A stretch of DNA of 15,778 bases from Sphingomonadaceae bacterium (GTDB lineage: Bacteria > Pseudomonadota > Alphaproteobacteria > Sphingomonadales > Sphingomonadaceae). The translations under genes were made by a program, and so were the position numbers. This document shows positions 14,872 through 15,778 of this stretch, one piece after another; position 1 is the stretch's first letter; each line of letters begins with the position of its first letter. The DNA lies in contig RFSU01000028.1 of assembly GCA_009923795.1 (NCBI GenBank), forward strand, positions 1 through 15,778, given 5' to 3'. The notes under the pieces were generated by a model, which had not been told where the DNA came from, did no database searches, and saw only the letters and a list, made by a program, of their open reading frames with translations.

Positions 14872-15513
14872 CTAGCGCTTGAGAGATGCCTTCACGCTCG
14901 GGAGGATGCGTTGCACAAGCAACGCGACGCCTTTGGCATTGGGGTGCATCTGATCTGGCAAGAGCAAGGCTCGGTTGCCCGCCACCCCGTCCATAAAAAA
15001 GGGATAGAGGCGCACACCATGTTTGCGTGCGAGCAGCGGGTAGATGCCATCAAATTCCGCCCGATAGCGCCGGTCCAGATTGTAAGATGCTTTCATACCC
15101 GCCAGCAGAACGGGGATATTCCGACGCTTTAGGTCGATAATCATCGCTTCCAAATTGGCCTTGGCCAATGCGGGCGACTGCCCCCGCAGCATATCATTGG
15201 CACCCAATTCCAATATGACGAGATCGGGCTTTGCCTTTAATCCCGTCAGCACCCAACCCAGCCGACCGCGGCCCGCCGAGGTCGTATCGCCCGACACCCC
15301 CCCATTATGCACCCGCGCCGCCACGCCCTGTTTACGCAAGGCCGTTTGCAATTGCGCAGGGAAGGAGTCTTGAGGTTTCAGGCCATAGCCTGCGCTCAAA
15401 CTATCGCCAAAGGCGAGGATCAAAACCTCCCGCGCATGCGCCGGTGTCGCCATGACCAAAAGCAGAGCTTGGAATAAAGCCAAACCCAACCCATATTGTG
15501 CAAACCGCTTCAT
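14872..15513 (-). CDS. Periplasmic SGNH-family esterase/lysophospholipase (TesA/arylesterase type)
   Basis: The product is a 213-residue hydrolase with a Sec signal peptide (MKRF, a hydrophobic core, then TPAHA with cleavage after about residue 27), so it is exported. All SGNH blocks are present: FGDSLSAGYG with nucleophile Ser38, NGGVSGDTT (Gly75), LELGANDML (Asn106) and PDQMHPN with Asp187 and His190. This matches E. coli TesA, a multifunctional thioesterase, esterase and lysophospholipase L1. The true substrate is unknown. AGGGAG lies seven bases before the start. As in many proteobacteria, it is divergent from a YbbA-like ABC ATPase gene. Its 3' end faces clpS with only five bases between. 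Confidence 0.92.
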   Translation of the reverse strand: MKRFAQYGLGLALFQALLLVMATPAHAREVLILAFGDSLSAGYGLKPQDSFPAQLQTALRKQGVAARVHNGGVSGDTTSAGRGRLGWVLTGLKAKPDLVILELGANDMLRGQSPALAKANLEAMIIDLKRRNIPVLLAGMKASYNLDRRYRAEFDGIYPLLARKHGVRLYPFFMDGVAGNRALLLPDQMHPNAKGVALLVQRILPSVKASLKR

Positions 15514-15527
15514 CTGAAAGCTCCCTT

Positions 15528-15778
15528 GTGCCGACGCAAACGACCGACTCTTCGTCCCATATCATCATGCAGGCCCGCAATGTCACCCTTTCCCTTGGAT
15601 CAGGGGAGGCGAAGGTTGCGATTCTAAAGGGTGTCGACCTGACTGTTTCCAAAGGGGAAACGGTGGCGCTGCTCGGCCCGTCTGGGTCTGGCAAATCCTC
15701 TCTCATGGCGGTGCTGGCTGGGCTGGAGCGTGCGAGTAGCGGTGAGATTATCATAGATGGTGTTGATTTTGGTCAGAG
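15528..15778 (+). CDS. YbbA-like ABC transporter ATP-binding protein (partial, 3' end outside window)
   Basis: The frame is open to the window end and encodes the first 70 to 84 residues of an ABC ATPase. Recognisable are ARNVTLSLG, an ILKGVDLTV strand pair, the Walker A loop GPSGSGKSS, then MAVLAGLERASSGEI. This fits the LolD/YbbA group of lipoprotein-release-like exporters, and YbbA is typically encoded divergently from TesA, as here. The start is uncertain. GTG at 15528 gives the N-terminal length usual for the family but has only a weak GAAAG site. ATG at 15567 has no site. With GTG, only 14 bases separate it from the esterase start, so each promoter would lie in the other gene or in that gap. 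Confidence 0.85.
   Translation, partial: MPTQTTDSSSHIIMQARNVTLSLGSGEAKVAILKGVDLTVSKGETVALLGPSGSGKSSLMAVLAGLERASSGEIIIDGVDFGQ

Noticed and set aside
1..15778. CRISPR arrays, insertion sequences, prophage genes, tRNA or rRNA genes, riboswitches
   Set aside because: No regularly spaced repeats, transposase or integrase motifs, cloverleaf sequences or recognisable riboswitch cores were seen on either strand.

Overview
The window reads as an ordinary chromosomal segment of an alphaproteobacterium, most likely a member of the Sphingomonadales. This is inferred from several things: the bamE / cytochrome bc1 chaperone / DUF177 neighbourhood, mutS lying close to glnD, a PHA phasin, a ClpS with a Gly/Thr-rich tail, short GC-rich palindromic repeats between genes, and uniformly high-GC codon use. 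Nothing indicates a plasmid, phage, insertion sequence, CRISPR array or recent transfer. I see no tRNA or rRNA. Genes are tightly packed, and no gap exceeds about 135 bases.

Layout. Positions 1-1077 (minus strand) carry a two-gene unit: a ubiquinol-cytochrome c chaperone (CBP3/UQCC family) overlapping a DUF177/YceD protein by four bases (ATGA). A palindrome and a G-run motif follow DUF177 at the window edge. Divergent from this unit is the outer-membrane assembly lipoprotein BamE (1180-1650). A long imperfect hairpin (1664-1710) sits where bamE meets the convergent maeB, a malic enzyme fused to a phosphotransacetylase-like domain (1708-3969, minus). mutS (4079-6676) is divergent from maeB. 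Its 3' end overlaps by 29 bases a convergent gene for a TPR-containing aspartyl/asparaginyl beta-hydroxylase (6648-7808, minus). glnD, the PII uridylyltransferase, is divergent from that gene (7894-10656).

The second half begins with a catabolic unit (10754-13706): two acyl-CoA dehydrogenase-family genes and a GNAT acetyltransferase. It is preceded by a good sigma70-like promoter whose -35 hexamer lies inside a 16-bp palindrome. The two dehydrogenases look complementary. The first has a likely catalytic Glu and the EPGSGSD flavin loop. The second lacks a catalytic Glu but has the Arg/QFG and QTHGG elements. This is the pattern expected of an alpha2-beta2 heteromeric enzyme. Next comes a PHA phasin (start 13823) with a promoter overlapped by repeated TGC...GCA elements and ending at a strong intrinsic terminator. 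It is followed by clpS (14534-14866), a convergent SGNH esterase/lysophospholipase (14872-15513), and, divergent from that, the start of a YbbA-like ABC ATPase cut off by the window end.

No new system is evident. The most useful leads are the heteromeric dehydrogenase pair with its palindromic promoter, the operator-like repeats and possible dual start of the phasin, the TPR-hydroxylase of unknown substrate, and the repeat structures at 1-31 and 1664-1710.
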